A DNA stretch of 64,000 nucleotides from Acanthosepion pharaonis (lineage: Eukaryota > Mollusca > Cephalopoda > Sepiida > Sepiidae), in the NCBI GenBank assembly GCA_903632075.3, contig CAHIKZ030005576.1, forward strand, positions 1,837,501 through 1,901,500, in the 5' to 3' direction. The notes beneath the pieces are model-generated. The model was not told the DNA's origin. It made no database searches and saw only the letters and a program-made list of their open reading frames with translations. Numbering within the stretch: the stretch's first letter is position 1; each line of letters opens with the position of its first letter. The position numbers and the translations under genes are program-made. Below, one piece after another: positions 45,133 to 56,095 of the stretch.

Positions 45133-45840
45133 GAATGTCTCTAGTCATAACCCAAGTTTCAAGCTCATTTCTGTAAGATGTAAAAAAATTGTAGCTAAAT
45201 TATGATGAATACAATGTAAATACTTTTTTCAGGTAACTACTCAGTAATCTTAAAGGTTTTAAATATTTTAAGCATTCTAATATTTTATTAACTTTTAGGT
45301 ACTTTGGCTTTATTGTCTTATTTATGAAGAGACTTGTTGAGGAAATGATAGAAAATTACCAATGTTAAATCGACTATATAGTTACCACTCTTATTTTTTG
45401 ATAATGTTGTGTATGGATGCCTATATTTACAAAAATTGGCACATTTATGTTCACAAAAAAAAATTCTTTTTAAAATACTCAGTCACTGAATTGTAACCTT
45501 TCCTGTTTTGGATTAGTAAATATAGTTTTTATCTAATATCAATATCACTTGATTGCTACACATTAATACAGAAATTTAAAAGATGTAATAGTTTATAAAT
45601 TATTCTACCTAAAATAATTTAATTCATTTGTAAATAAGTTCTGAAAGTTTAAATAAATCTGAGGATTATCTGATTTCTGCCAGAGTTTCCAAATCAATGT
45701 ATTTTTCACAAAAAAGATTCTCAAACTTTCCATACAAATCCATGCCCTCTGTAAAACAATATTTTCAGCCAAAATTTTAAAGGTCCTAAAAAGGATTAAA
45801 AAATATAATTTAATAATCAAAAAATCCTTTGGTCTTTCTT

Positions 45841-45881
<41 letters not shown>

Positions 45882-45904
45882 AAAGAAAGAAAGAAGAAAG
45901 GAAC
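44956..45904. repeat. Intronic AT-rich sequence with (TA)n runs
   Basis: (TA)n at 45092-45128 and 45844-45878, the latter followed by (GAAA)n-like AAAGAAAGAAAGAAAG. The remainder (about 45130-45840) is unassigned. Confidence 0.8.
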
Positions 45905-46680
45905 CTTTGATATTAAAATAGGAAGTTTTGATGGTGCAGTAACCTGCAAACTTATAGGTATACATTTGTTACATGAACTAAGTAGAATAATTGATAAAAA
46001 TTATATTTGCCTCTACATCTATGATGGTCTGATAATCCTAAAAAATTGTAACATACAAAAAACATGCAAAACCAGGAAAATAATCATAAAAATTTAAAAA
46101 AATGAGAGATTTGACATAGCTATAAAAACAAAATTAAAAGAAGTAGATTTCCTTGACATCACATTCAACCTAACAAAAGGTACATATCAACTATAGAGAA
46201 AACCCCAAAACAAACCACTTTAAATACACACATCTTCCAATTATCTGTCAACAATAAGCAGATCCCACAATTAATCAACCGCATACAATTCTTCCAATGA
46301 AACCATTATCAAGAAGAAAAAAGATTACAAAATAGCCCTAAAAGATTAACATCCTCATACACACAACACAGTACAAAAAAAAGCCAACAGGAAAAGAATA
46401 CCACATGGTTCAACCCACTGTACAACAAAAATGTAAAAACAAATGTAGAAAAAATATTCATTAAACACATACACAAATACTTCCTCCCCATAACATATTA
46501 AACCGAAACACAGTAAAAAATCAGCTACAGTTCCATTGAGAGCATGACAAATAATAAAAAGCACAACAGAAACATTAACAAACAAACCACCCACACAAAC
46601 CAAAATCACCTATAACTGCAGAGCAAAGAACGAATGCCTCTTAAGTGGCAATTGCTTAAAAACAACACAAACTACTAAAT
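45905..46680 (+). pseudogene. Second Penelope-like element fragment (RT part)
   Basis: Plus-strand frames give FDGAVTCKLIGIHLLHELS, LYIYDGLIIL at the position of the YRDDGL box (catalytic RDD decayed to IYD), KLKEVDFLDITFNLTKGTY, RKPQNKP, ISYSSIES-like and, near 46615, NCRAKNECLLSGNCLKT, the cysteine motif that precedes the endonuclease. No GIY-YIG domain follows. Heavily decayed; a different, older lineage than the element at 25290. Confidence 0.78.
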
Positions 46681-46799
46681 AAGCTATGAGAATTTATCTC
46701 GAAATGCATACATGAAAACAAATTTTTACTATGTTACTTAAAAGTTGAAAACTAAAAATGAATACCTTGTAAAATACCACCATGAAAAATACAAATATA

Positions 46800-46905
46800 T
46801 GCAGCATATGCAATGCAGATAATATAACATATATATGATATATACATTTATGTATATATATATAAAATGCAGATAATATAACATATATACAATATATATA
46901 TATAT
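46800..46905. repeat. Short direct repeats with TA runs
   Basis: AATGCAGATAATATAACATA occurs at 46812 and 46866, and again after the hairpin element near 47267. Confidence 0.8.
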
Positions 46906-47178
46906 ATGAAAATAAAAAAAAAATAACAGAAAAAACAAAATTCTGAATATGCATTATTCATGTTAAAATAACTGAAAAAGACGTTAAGGTCTATTTAAGT
47001 CCATCTTCATGGACTTTTTGTGTTAAATTGTTATTTAAATGTTAATTATGTTTAAATGAAAATGTAACATGAAGATGGTCTTAAATAGACAAAACGTCCG
47101 ATGGACATTTTTTTTTAACATTAATAATGCATATTCAGAATTTTGTTTTTTTTTTCTGTATTTTTCTTTCATACTGTC
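46906..47178. mobile_element. Hairpin (foldback) element
   Basis: Arms of about 105 bp: ACAAAATTCTGAATATGCAT, TCTATTTAAGTCCATCTTCA on the left pair with AGATGGTCTTAAATAGAC and ATGCATATTCAGAATTTTGT on the right; the loop is about 50 bp. TA runs and the repeat AATGCAGATAATATAACAT border both sides. No coding capacity; type unknown. Confidence 0.8.
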
Positions 47179-47193
47179 GGATTTATATCCATA

Positions 47194-47202
<9 letters not shown>

Positions 47203-47263
<61 letters not shown>
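47203..47263. repeat. (TA)n microsatellite
   Basis: About 60 bp of TA. Confidence 0.95.
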
Positions 47264-47267
<4 letters not shown>

Positions 47268-47374
47268 ATGCAGATAATATAACATACTTTATGCAAAGCC
47301 AATACCTTAAACTAAACAAATAAGATAACCAAGCTTAAAACAAAATCTAAATAAACAAACAATTTAAGTAATTA

Positions 47375-47460
47375 GACTATTGTCCCATTGACAACAATAT
47401 AGTGGATAAAAGCATTGATTTATGAATTAAAATAGAAATTGTAAGTTCAATCCCTGGGCC
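47375..47460 (+). mobile_element. tRNA-like SINE head
   Basis: ATATAGTGGATAAAAGCATT (A-box region) and GTAAGTTCAATCCCTGG (B box), related to the tRNA-like part of the element at 8451. The body is not recognised. Confidence 0.5.
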
Positions 47461-48649
47461 ATGTAGTGAAGACTCAGACTCTGTTTAAAGAATGCTAGCA
47501 ATAATTGAGCTGTACTAAAATGAGAATGAGTTGCAGTATCCCTATACATAAATAGCTGAAGAAAGCTAGAATGCAAGTTTAAACATTGTGATAACAACTA
47601 ATATGTAAATAATGAAATAATAACTCCTCATCCTAGAAATTCAGGCAGGAAACCGTTTTTCTTTTGCACTATTGCTCTTTGAAATGCTAAGAACCCAGCT
47701 TTTCCTGAACTGTTCTATAATTAATTTTGGCAATTGTTTTGTCATTGGTATGGAAAGAACATGTGACTTTACTTCATCTGCCCAAGACGTCAGGCTGCTA
47801 TATGTACTGTCAGTTTTGACAGAAAATGGTGATTTGTCATCTGTAATATTCTACAAAGATTGCTTATATATTGGGCTGTGTTGCATTGATATATGAAGTA
47901 TTTACACATTTATGTTTAATGTTGCTGTCTGTCTTTAAATATACAATGGTAGAAATATCTTGTAGACATTCAACAGATGGTACTTTTATTCAGCACCATT
48001 TCAAGCAAGGATCACCCTCCCTGTAGGTGCAGCTGACATATACAGTTAAAACTAATGGCTGCACCATTTCTCCTAGTTTCCTTGTACCTAACCAACCAAG
48101 ATACTATCAAAGACTGGTAAGTGTCAAGTATCTATTATGTTTAATGCTGCCCAAAGCAGTCATAGTTAGTGAGGCTGTTTGGGGAAAACAGAAAGAAAGA
48201 AAGAAAGAGTGGTGAATATTTGACACTCTCCAGTAAAAAAAAGTCACAAAAGGACCTGAGTGCCCATGAAATCTGGTTTGTAACAAATGAGAAGAGAAAC
48301 AGTACCCTGAACTTAGATTCATTAGTCAGAATTCTGTTTATACAACTTTTCTCTACCCCACAAATTCTATCACTAAATTAAAGCTGGAACAGTCTTCTGT
48401 TATTTCATTTTTATTCTCTGTTTTTAATATATTTTAAATTTTTTTTTTTTATTTTAAGTAAAAATTTCAGATAGATTAAATCTGTAAAAGGAAAATATGA
48501 ATAAAGAAAGTGTATATTTTAAAAGCTGTATAATGTTAACAAATGAGTGGGATATATTTTTTTTACTAATAAATAAATTAGGAATTGAAAATTTGGTATT
48601 TGATATATTTTTTTATTTGTTATTAAACTTTACACCTACACATTCTCAC
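47461..48649. other. Intronic sequence, nothing recognised
   Basis: No gene or repeat signature. Confidence 0.35.
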
Positions 48650-48870
48650 ATTTTCTTTATTTTTTTTCTTTTCTCTTTGTCTTTTCTCTCTTCTTTCTCT
48701 TCTTTTCTCTCTTCTCTTTTCTCTTTTTCTCTTCTCTCTCTTATCTTTTTCTCTTATCTTTCTCCTCTCTTCTTTTCTCTCTCTACTCTTCTTTTCTCTT
48801 TTCCTTTTCTCTCACTTTCCCCTCTTTCTCTCTCTTCTTTTTCTCTCTCTCTCTCTTACCCCTCCATATT
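48650..48870. repeat. Polypyrimidine tract
   Basis: About 220 bp of almost pure C and T on the plus strand, made of TTTTCTCT and CTCTCTCT variants. The long frame across it encodes only Ser, Phe and Leu and is not a gene. Confidence 0.92.
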
Positions 48871-49779
48871 TGTTCCTGTTGTAGCTTGATATTTTCTATA
48901 TGTGAATACATTTCAACTCAATGTGCTCTTTTTATTTTATGTTTGTATTCCAATTTTCTTGGTTTCAATTCTCTCCTTTCTTTTATGCTTTGTGTGTATT
49001 CCATAGACTTTTGAGACTATTGTCCAAATTATTTTTGTTTTTTTAACACATCCAGACAGCCAGTAAATTCTTTTAGTGTTGGTTGTATGTGGTTTTTAGA
49101 TTTTTATTTTTTGTATTTTCTTTTTCTTCCTTCTATACATCTTAATTGGAACGTGCCAACCCAATAGAATAATGAAATTCAATATTGAGGACATGTTTTT
49201 TCTTGTACATATATATATATATGAATGATGATGATGATAATAATAATAATAATAATAGACACACTGACCAGACATAATTGTAAAAAATCATATTTAAAAG
49301 ATATGTCTTCTGATATATGTTGCAGCCCTAGCTGATAAAAACAGATCTTTGAAAATGTTTGAAAAATTAAGTAAATACAAAGACCTCAAGTTGGAAATCA
49401 GAATGTGGCATCTCAAGGCAACACCATTACCTCCTGTTATTGGGGCCCTGAGAATGACATCTAAAGGAGCAAACAAATATTTTGATCAAATTCCTAGCTG
49501 CCTGAAAATGAGAATTGCAAAAAATCATACCGATGTCTACTTCTCATATCTTGTATAGATTTCCCTTTATGCAGTAACCACAATTACATTTTTTTCTAAT
49601 TGCATGGCACCCCATCTGTTTGCACCTGCTGATAAAAAAAAAAAAAATCTTGTCTCCTGAGGTCTCGGGAGAGACTTGAGAGTAACTAGTACAACACAAA
49701 TCAAAGGAAAAACAATAATAATAATAATAAGTAAAATATTTATTTATCTCTTTAATTTTCATTGTTATATGTATGTATG
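48871..49779. other. Intronic sequence with short simple repeats
   Basis: (TA)n and (GAT/AAT)n near 49208-49256, and an AATAATAATAAT run near 49710. Otherwise nothing recognised. Confidence 0.4.
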
Positions 49780-49781
49780 TA

Positions 49782-50130
49782 CAGGGTGATTCTAAAGTCT
49801 TGTCACTCCTATTAATATAACAACACTCTGTGGGGTATTTAGCAAGGAGATAGTTTCACATGAACAATACCAGAATATCCATCAGTTGAACGACGCTGTT
49901 CAGAGAGCCTTTGCAACAATCAACAAAGCACAGCTTCATAAAATATCACAGAGGACATGATGCTGCATCATTTTATGCCACAAAAATGATGGGGGTTCAT
50001 ACAGATCTTCTCGATGTGTGACAGCGTCAGTGGAAGTGAATAAACAGAATCCAGTACATGTGCTTTGTATTACTTGTTCTATTTTCATTACTTTTTGGTA
50101 TGGAGTGACAAGACTTTCAGACCACTTCCA
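49782..50130. mobile_element. Deleted Tc1/mariner-type element (349 bp)
   Basis: TA at both flanks (49780-49781 and 50131-50132). Imperfect terminal inverted repeats share AAAGTCTTGTCACTCC (GTGATTCT before it on the left, GTGGTCTG on the right). Inside, plus-strand LNDAVQRAFATINKAQLHK and SVEVNKQ resemble the C-terminal end of IS630/Tc1/mariner transposases (L..RI..AFA.IT...L, then G.HVE). The rest of the gene is deleted. Confidence 0.65.
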
Positions 50131-50719
50131 TACGTATATGTATATATGTGTTAGTAGGATATAGAATCTAATCAAAAATGAAGAAATCAAAGTGGAAAAC
50201 CTTTTTTGTTAATGTGCTTCAGCTTCATTAGTTAGGTTTCTTCAGAAAAACAAGTCTGTGTATGATTTTTTTTTATATTAAAGCCATTTATATTTGTTTG
50301 CTAGGTTGCCCCTTTTCTGTTTTTTTTTTTTTTGTTTTTTTGTATTAATGCTACAAATCTCTGCTTGATTCAAAACTAGCCCACTTCAAACAAGTCCCCT
50401 GTTACTTTCACCACTAGCTCATATAATGTCTTATGATACTATTGCTTTTGCAATGATTGGTGATATTATGTATTATGTATAAGCCTGGTTTTAGGTTTAT
50501 CATTGGGAACTGAGATCAGTGCACTCTCAATACATTTTCTTAGTGAATAATTTTCTTTCCTGATCAAACTGGTATTTATTAACAAATCAAGTAACAAATC
50601 TAGCCACAATTTTGACTTAATAGGAAGTTGTGGAAGGCCATGATTACTCATGTCCTGAAGGGGTACACTACATAAAAGAAAACCAACAAGCCAATATAAC
50701 AATGAATTGTACAATAGTT
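50131..50719. other. Intronic sequence
   Basis: A T-rich run near 50318-50342. 50625-50680 (GAAGTTGTGGAAGGCCATGA, TCATGTCCTGAAGGGG) is probably an old RTE LINE fragment like 19010-19070. Confidence 0.45.
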
Positions 50720-50870
50720 ATTTACTCAGCATAGCTTGGTTCAGCACAATGACTCAAGTATAGGGGTAGCAGTGAGGATTAAATTTGCTACTTGGAAGTA
50801 ATAATACATTAAACTAGTTTGCCAATGGTTATGGATCACACAGTCAAAGGATTGGACTTTTAACTAATAT
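50720..50870 (-). mobile_element. tRNA-derived SINE remnant (family E)
   Basis: The minus strand has CCATTGGCAAACTAGTTTAA and AAATTTAATCCTCACTGCTA, decayed A- and B-box parts, then body pieces ATTGTGCTGAACCAAGCTAT. Confidence 0.5.
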
Positions 50871-50954
50871 TTGTGTTCACTAAATCATGATAATAACTTC
50901 CCTCAAAATTTTAAAGAAATGTTTAAAATTAAGCTTTTTATTCAATTCAGTTCT

Positions 50955-51240
50955 AATCCATATTTACAGTTAAGACCCACCATGCCACATATATGGGGTT
51001 GACTCATCCTCCTCCTTCCCTTTGTATTCAATTGGTAAGGAGGAAGTTCTATTTGAACAGCTTCTTCCTAAGTGCTGCTGCTTTATGGAACAGACTCCCA
51101 AGAAGATGCTTCTTCAATCACTGCAATCTTAAACTCTTTAAGTATCAAGTCAACTGTTATCTGTTTAACCTCATTCAGTAACTCTCTACCTTGAGTGGCT
51201 CTTAGAACTTGTATTGAGTGAACAGCAGTAAAAAAAAACA
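50955..51240 (+). mobile_element. LINE 3' fragment
   Basis: Encodes RTHHATYMGLTHPPP-like sequence, SLCIQLVRRKFYLNSFFL, ALWNRLPRRCFF, NHCNLKLFKYQVNCYLF, then the 3'UTR CTACCTTGAGTGGCTCTTAG and poly-A at 51230. Frame nearly open; second LINE subfamily. Confidence 0.82.
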
Positions 51241-51812
51241 AAACAAAAAAACTAGTTTTGTCTTTGTTTATAACCACTTATAATTTTTAGTAGTTTTAAT
51301 GTTATCTCTTATTTTTGTCACTTAATAAATGTTTGGGTTGAAATTGGTATGTTACATGTGTTTTGCTAATGAAAACCTTTTCTTGGTATAAAAAAATAAT
51401 GCACACCTGCATGTATGTATTTATTAACAGCTGTTTATCTCTCTTTGGATTGTACTCATAATTTACGAAAGAATCAATTTATGGATAACTTTCCCTGTAC
51501 AAAATGTTCCTCCTTGCCAGTGTAAACCTATACAGCACAAACATTCGCATCACTGAACCGTATAATAAAACTCATTGCATTCTCTATTAATAAGCTTAGT
51601 TCTGGGGTTTTGTTAAGTAAATATACTTTAAGAATCTGATATAATATTTTTCTTCATTCTTCTGCCAACATTTTTTTTTATATGCACACCCTTAATTATA
51701 TTTTATAAGAGAGTGAGAGATTTGTATCTCTCTCTCTCTTTAAATGTCTGTCCCACCCTCTGTATAAATCAGTACTTGCCTTCCTAACATCACTTTACAT
51801 ACACACACATTA

Positions 51813-51862
<50 letters not shown>

Positions 51863-51934
51863 CCCAATTCTGTCAGTAATTTTTTTAATTCTTTTAAATG
51901 TCAATGCCATAAAATATATTTTATAAGCTTAGTT
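51241..51934. other. Intronic sequence with a (TA)n run
   Basis: (TA)n at 51818-51860. Nothing else recognised. Confidence 0.5.
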
Positions 51935-52065
51935 TAATCTTACATAAGGCTGGAAAAGTGGAGTACCCAATGAGGATTGAATTCATTCCAGTATTAGTTT
52001 TCAAAATTAGTTTGCTAACTACAACCCTTTTATGTTGTTAAGGTTTAGTTCTGGCCACAGAAAAT
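51935..52065 (-). mobile_element. tRNA-derived SINE remnant (family E)
   Basis: The minus strand has AACATAAAAGGGTTGTAGTT, then ATGAATTCAATCCTCATTGG (B box) and body CTTTTCCAGCCTTATGTAAG. Confidence 0.55.
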
Positions 52066-52084
52066 CCCTTTCTTCCTTATTTCT

Positions 52085-52200
52085 AATGCATTTCTATAGT
52101 GAAATCATAAGCAATGCATTTCTGTAGTAAAATCATTTATAATGCATCATTTATAATGCATCTCTATAATAAAATTGTTAGTATTGCATTTACAATTACA
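52085..52200. repeat. Short tandem repeat of about 33 bp
   Basis: Three to four degenerate units of AATGCATTTCTATAGTGAAA-type sequence. Confidence 0.7.
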
Positions 52201-52736
52201 TTTACAATTTACATACAATACCCCTGCTCTTTCACTGATACTTGCATTCTTTTTAACCAGTGAAAATCTTTTCTTCTTATTTTCAATATATTATATTAAT
52301 ACTACTACTATTAGTATTTTGAAAAAAATAGAAAAAAAGAAATAGTCAATTTAAATATCCACAAAGCTATATTAAAAGCCTGGGTCATCTGATGATTTAT
52401 TTGAGCATTTCCTCTCACTTAAATTTGTGAGTGAAACACCTGATCAGCAAACATTTTCCAGTTGATGTCAATGTGTTGCATCTGAAGACATTAACATTTT
52501 AATTTAATTAGACATTGCCTGACCTTTCCGCTAACCTGATGAATATTCATGAACACTCCTATACCAAAACAATTTAAAAAACCAATAACATTTTTGCTCT
52601 TGTATATAAATACTTGTTACAAAATAAAATCCCTAGATTTGCCTTGATGAAGAACTTCAGAGGACAAAACACGTCAGCTAAGATAAGTTTTCCTTTTGTC
52701 TTTATTCATTGTGTCCTTTTACAGATATACTCTTAC

Positions 52737-52742
<6 letters not shown>
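52201..52742. other. Intronic sequence; possible Penelope-type 3' end
   Basis: 52640-52680 (CTTGATGAAGAACTTCAGAG then GACAAAACACGTCAGCT) resembles terminal sequences of Penelope elements with a hammerhead-like core. No associated coding sequence. Confidence 0.35.

Positions 52743-52791
<49 letters not shown>
52743..52791. repeat. (TA)n microsatellite
   Basis: About 49 bp of TA. Confidence 0.95.
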
Positions 52792-52796
<5 letters not shown>

Positions 52797-52892
52797 CAGA
52801 ATACTGATTTTGTGAATTGGGCCAGACCAAAAACTATAATATATTTCATTTATACAAAAGTTCATCAATAAGTTTATTGCCAAATGATAAAG

Positions 52893-53278
52893 ATTGATTG
52901 AGTGATTTGTTTTTTTACAGTTTATCAACCTTATGCAGATTATTTAAGGCCAGAAAATATTTTAGAATTTTTGAAGATAATAATGATTTCCTGATACAAG
53001 TCCTACTAATTAACCCATAGCTGGGGGAAGAAGAGGTGAATTCATACTTTTCCCAAGAGTATTTGTATATAAGTGACTATAATGAACCCAACTGGAATTG
53101 GAACTTGGCCTTCTGATTTTCCAATTCTAAGCCTTTATCCATTACACCAACTGCACATCTAAGTGTACATAACCTGGTATTCTTACGTGGTCACCCATCT
53201 AGGTACTGACCCGGCTCAAGGTTGCTTAATTTTGGTGATCATACGAGAACCAATGTTTCAATGTAATATGGCCATAAG
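52893..53278 (-). mobile_element. Chimeric 5S rRNA-tRNA SINE (family A), full length, with TSD
   Basis: Flanked by CAAATGATAAAG (52881-52892) and CAAATGATTAAG (53279-53290), 11 of 12 identical. The minus strand starts with the best preserved 5S part: TTATGGCCATATTACATTGA, GGTTCTCGTATGATCACCAA, AATTAAGCAACCTTGAGCC, GTCAGTACCTAGATGGGTGA. Then the tRNA-Arg-like unit (GTGTAATGGATAAAGGCTTA), the core (CCAGCTATGGGTTAATTAGT) and the tail (AAGGTTGATAAACTGTAAAA, ACTCAATCAATC). 386 bp. Confidence 0.93.
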
Positions 53279-53290
53279 CAAATGATTAAG

Positions 53291-54289
53291 AAAGCATTTA
53301 CATAATACATTCTTCAATATAATATTCTTCCTTATCAAGGCACTTAACGCAACACCTCTCCATCTAAATAAATAAATGGCAAATTCTGTACATCTGTCTG
53401 TGTGTCTGAAACCACTCTAACTTGGGCCACACTTGCTCTACACGGACATATATTATATCTTTTTGGAATCAAGATCATCGTGAGATTGAAAATCTGCCCT
53501 TCATCTGATGCTTGAACATCCAGTATTGGGATTTGTGTCCTGATGAAGAGCGAACAGTTAAAAATTGAAATTTTAAAATAACTGAAAAAAAATTAGTGAA
53601 TTTAATAGTTTTTAATTTATATTAAGTTTAACACAAAAACTTTGTGTATTTAAACATTTTTTTAAAATTCAGTTTCAAATATCTCCAAAACTTTGTGAAT
53701 TGAGGAAATCAATTTTATTTCTTCAAAATGCCAAGGATTCAGAGTTAAAGTAAGAAGTTTCATGATGTGAGGTTTAGAAGTTTCACAGAAGTTGTGACTT
53801 GGAGAACTCAGTTTTCAACTTGAATCTGAGTTTCAGTATAAATCAGACTTTTAGTTGGAATTGGGCTTATAGCCCAAATAAGAGTTAAAGTGAGGTTTTG
53901 AGGTTCAATGGAGTACTAGCTTAAAAGACGTACTCCATGCAGACTAGCTAGTAAGAAAATAAATTAATATTGCATATGACTTGAACCAAGCAAAAATATT
54001 AGTAAAAATTATACTTTTATGATCGATGCTATTTTGAAGTGGGACCACTGTACATATAGCTTCTATTTCATTGATACAAATACAAATCGGCAAAATATTA
54101 CAATCATATATAATTTGAACCCTCCATTTGAGTTTTTGATTCTCATAAAATTTCTTGCATTGTATACAAATATACAATTGAAGAGAAAATTTTATTTTGC
54201 CTACAGAACCAGTGATTTATGGTATGTAATTTTATAGATTGCATTTTAAAACCGAGAGCATATATAAATTCTTATTCTGAAATTAAAAT
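53291..54289. other. Intronic sequence; one short hairpin
   Basis: ATGGAGTAC and GTACTCCAT at about 53911-53939 form a 9-bp stem with a 13-base loop. CCTGATGAAGAGCGAAC near 53538 has the look of a Penelope terminal motif. Nothing coding. Confidence 0.4.
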
Positions 54290-54407
54290 ATGTTTTGGGG
54301 TGTATAGAGTTCTTGACATGTGTAGAATTACGTTTTGATGTGTATAGAGTTCTAGATATGTGTATAATTAGTTTCTTATATATTTGTGGAGTTAGGTTTT
54401 GATGTGA
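54290..54407. repeat. Tandem repeat of about 50 bp
   Basis: Degenerate units with GTTTTGATGTGTATAGAGTT then CTAGATATGTGTATAATTA. Further single units follow the insertions at 54707-54770 and 55190-55235. Confidence 0.75.
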
Positions 54408-54706
54408 GTCAAATCAAGTCAAGTGGCATGTGATATATGCTTGGATGATTATGTCTTTTTCAATTCATGACTGACTAGGCAGAATATTTACTGCAGTAGG
54501 CTGCTGTTTCTTTCTATGGTAGACTGGTTGCTAACCAAAACTATGGGACCCATTCTGTCTTGTTATTCAACTGGTAATGGAGGGGGGGTACCCTTTCCCA
54601 AGGATATGTGCGCATAAGTGAATGTAAAGAACCTGATTGGAATTCAAACTCAGCTCCCTGATTTCTCATTCCAAGTCATTATCAATTACACCACATCTTA
54701 TATCCA
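54408..54706 (-). mobile_element. tRNA-Arg-like SINE (family B), full length
   Basis: Bounded by TTTGATGTGA on both sides (54398-54407 and 54707-54716), although the flanking tandem repeat contains this word too. The minus strand has GTGTAATTGATAATGACTTG, GAGTTTGAATTCCAATCAGG (B box region), the core (CTTGGGAAAGGGTACCC) and the family B 3' part (AATAACAAGACAGAATGGGT, GCAACCAGTCTACCATAG, AGTCAGTCATGAATTG). It lacks the 5S head. Confidence 0.75.
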
Positions 54707-54770
54707 TTTGATGTGAAGAGGTATCTTGATACATGGAGAAATGAATTGAGTTTTGATGTTGTAGGAGAAA

Positions 54771-55190
54771 AAAAAAAAATGATTATGAGGGTTTTTTTTT
54801 CTTCCTTGGTCGCTTCAAGGAAATGGATTGCATGACTCCCTTTCTCAGCTGTTACACTGGGCAGTCATGAAACAGATACCAACTCAGTCGCGCCTACTTT
54901 GATTTCCTCTTTGTCCATCTGTCAATTTGTATGTCCAGCTCTATTACACTCAGTCCGCCGAATGACTCCCTGACACCTGGTGCTGCTGGCACCCAGCTTT
55001 TTATGCTATTCAAGACAGCCAAAATTTGCATGTGTGCAAATATCGTCTTGTTTTGGACGAGATAGGCACACATAAATTGGGTCTTCAATAGCGGCCATAT
55101 TTCTTTTTGTCATTACTTTGCAGGCAAGACATGTTTGTGCTCGTTTCGAATTCTGAGGTAAGTCATGTCTTTCGTCACAGATGTAACTAG
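54771..55190. other. Unclassified insert, less AT-rich than its surroundings
   Basis: It separates two units of the 50-bp tandem repeat. The minus strand has overlapping frames of 60-64 codons; one has a CDERHDLP and TCLACK stretch that loosely recalls zinc-ligand clusters. I do not recognise a family. Confidence 0.4.
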
Positions 55191-55269
55191 ACATCTTGAT
55201 ACATGTAGTTGAATTAGGTTTTGATATTGGTAGACTTCTTAGTCAAGGCAGTCATTGACTCCAAGTTGG

Positions 55270-55790
55270 GCGTCAGAAGAGAGATTCATTAATTTCTGTT
55301 TTTTCTTCTTCCAGCCTACTTCTTCTTTTCTCTCTTCACTTTCTCCACCATTTTTTTTCTTCTCTTTTACGCTTTCTTCTTCTCTTTCCTTTACTTGGAT
55401 CAAGAGAGAGATTCATTAATTTCTGTTTTTCTTCTTCCATTTTATTTCTTTCCCTCCCCATCTTTTTTTCTCTTTCTTCTTCACTATTTTTTTATTACTT
55501 TCTTCTTTTCACTTTCTCCTTTACTATTTTTTATATCTTTTACTCTTTCTTTCTTCTCTTCCCTGTACTTGGATCAAGAGAAAGATTCATTAATTTCTGT
55601 TTTTCTTCTTCCATCTTACTTCTTCCTCTCCCTATCTCTTTTTCCCTTTCTCCTTCACTATTTTCTTTCTTTCTTTCTTTACTTGAGTTAGTAGAGAGAT
55701 TCGTTAATTTCTGTTTTTCTTCTTCCATTCTACTTCTTCCTCTCTCTGTGTTCTTTTCATTTTCTCCTTCACTCATTTTTTTCCACTAGT
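55270..55790. repeat. Pyrimidine-rich tandem repeat, unit about 140-170 bp
   Basis: AGAGAGATTCATTAATTTCT followed by GTTTTTCTTCTTCCA occurs four times (near 55277, 55403, 55578 and 55694), each followed by a CT-rich stretch of variable length. The first part of each unit resembles GGATCAAGAGA plus ATTCATTAATTTCTG. Confidence 0.88.
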
Positions 55791-56095
55791 CTTTCCTGGA
55801 CTATTGAGTGGGAGAAAAAGAAGCCTGATTTTCTTCAAAGACATTGTATTATATCTGGTTCCTCCACCCCTCAAAGCCTTTTGGCACTCCTTTGTGTGCT
55901 AAACCATTCTGGGGTAACCCATTTCTTCCTTTACTTGCCATTCTCTGGGGTCTCTCATGCTCCCCAACACATGTCAATGCCATTAAACACATCTATCCAC
56001 AACTCTAACTGTTTATTTCTGAATTTGACTGTAGTTGTTGTTTTCTACAGCCATGATAGCCATCCTGGGTTGACATTTGTAAGTACAGCTGTTGG
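55791..56095. other. Intronic sequence, nothing recognised
   Basis: Less AT-rich than its neighbours but without coding or repeat signature. Confidence 0.35.

Noticed and set aside
48497..48889. Open frame of 130 codons
   Set aside because: Its C-terminal half is the translation of a polypyrimidine tract (Ser, Phe, Leu only).
52893..53278. Candidate 5S rRNA gene at its 5' part
   Set aside because: The 5S-like segment has many substitutions, lacks a terminator and continues into a SINE with a target duplication.
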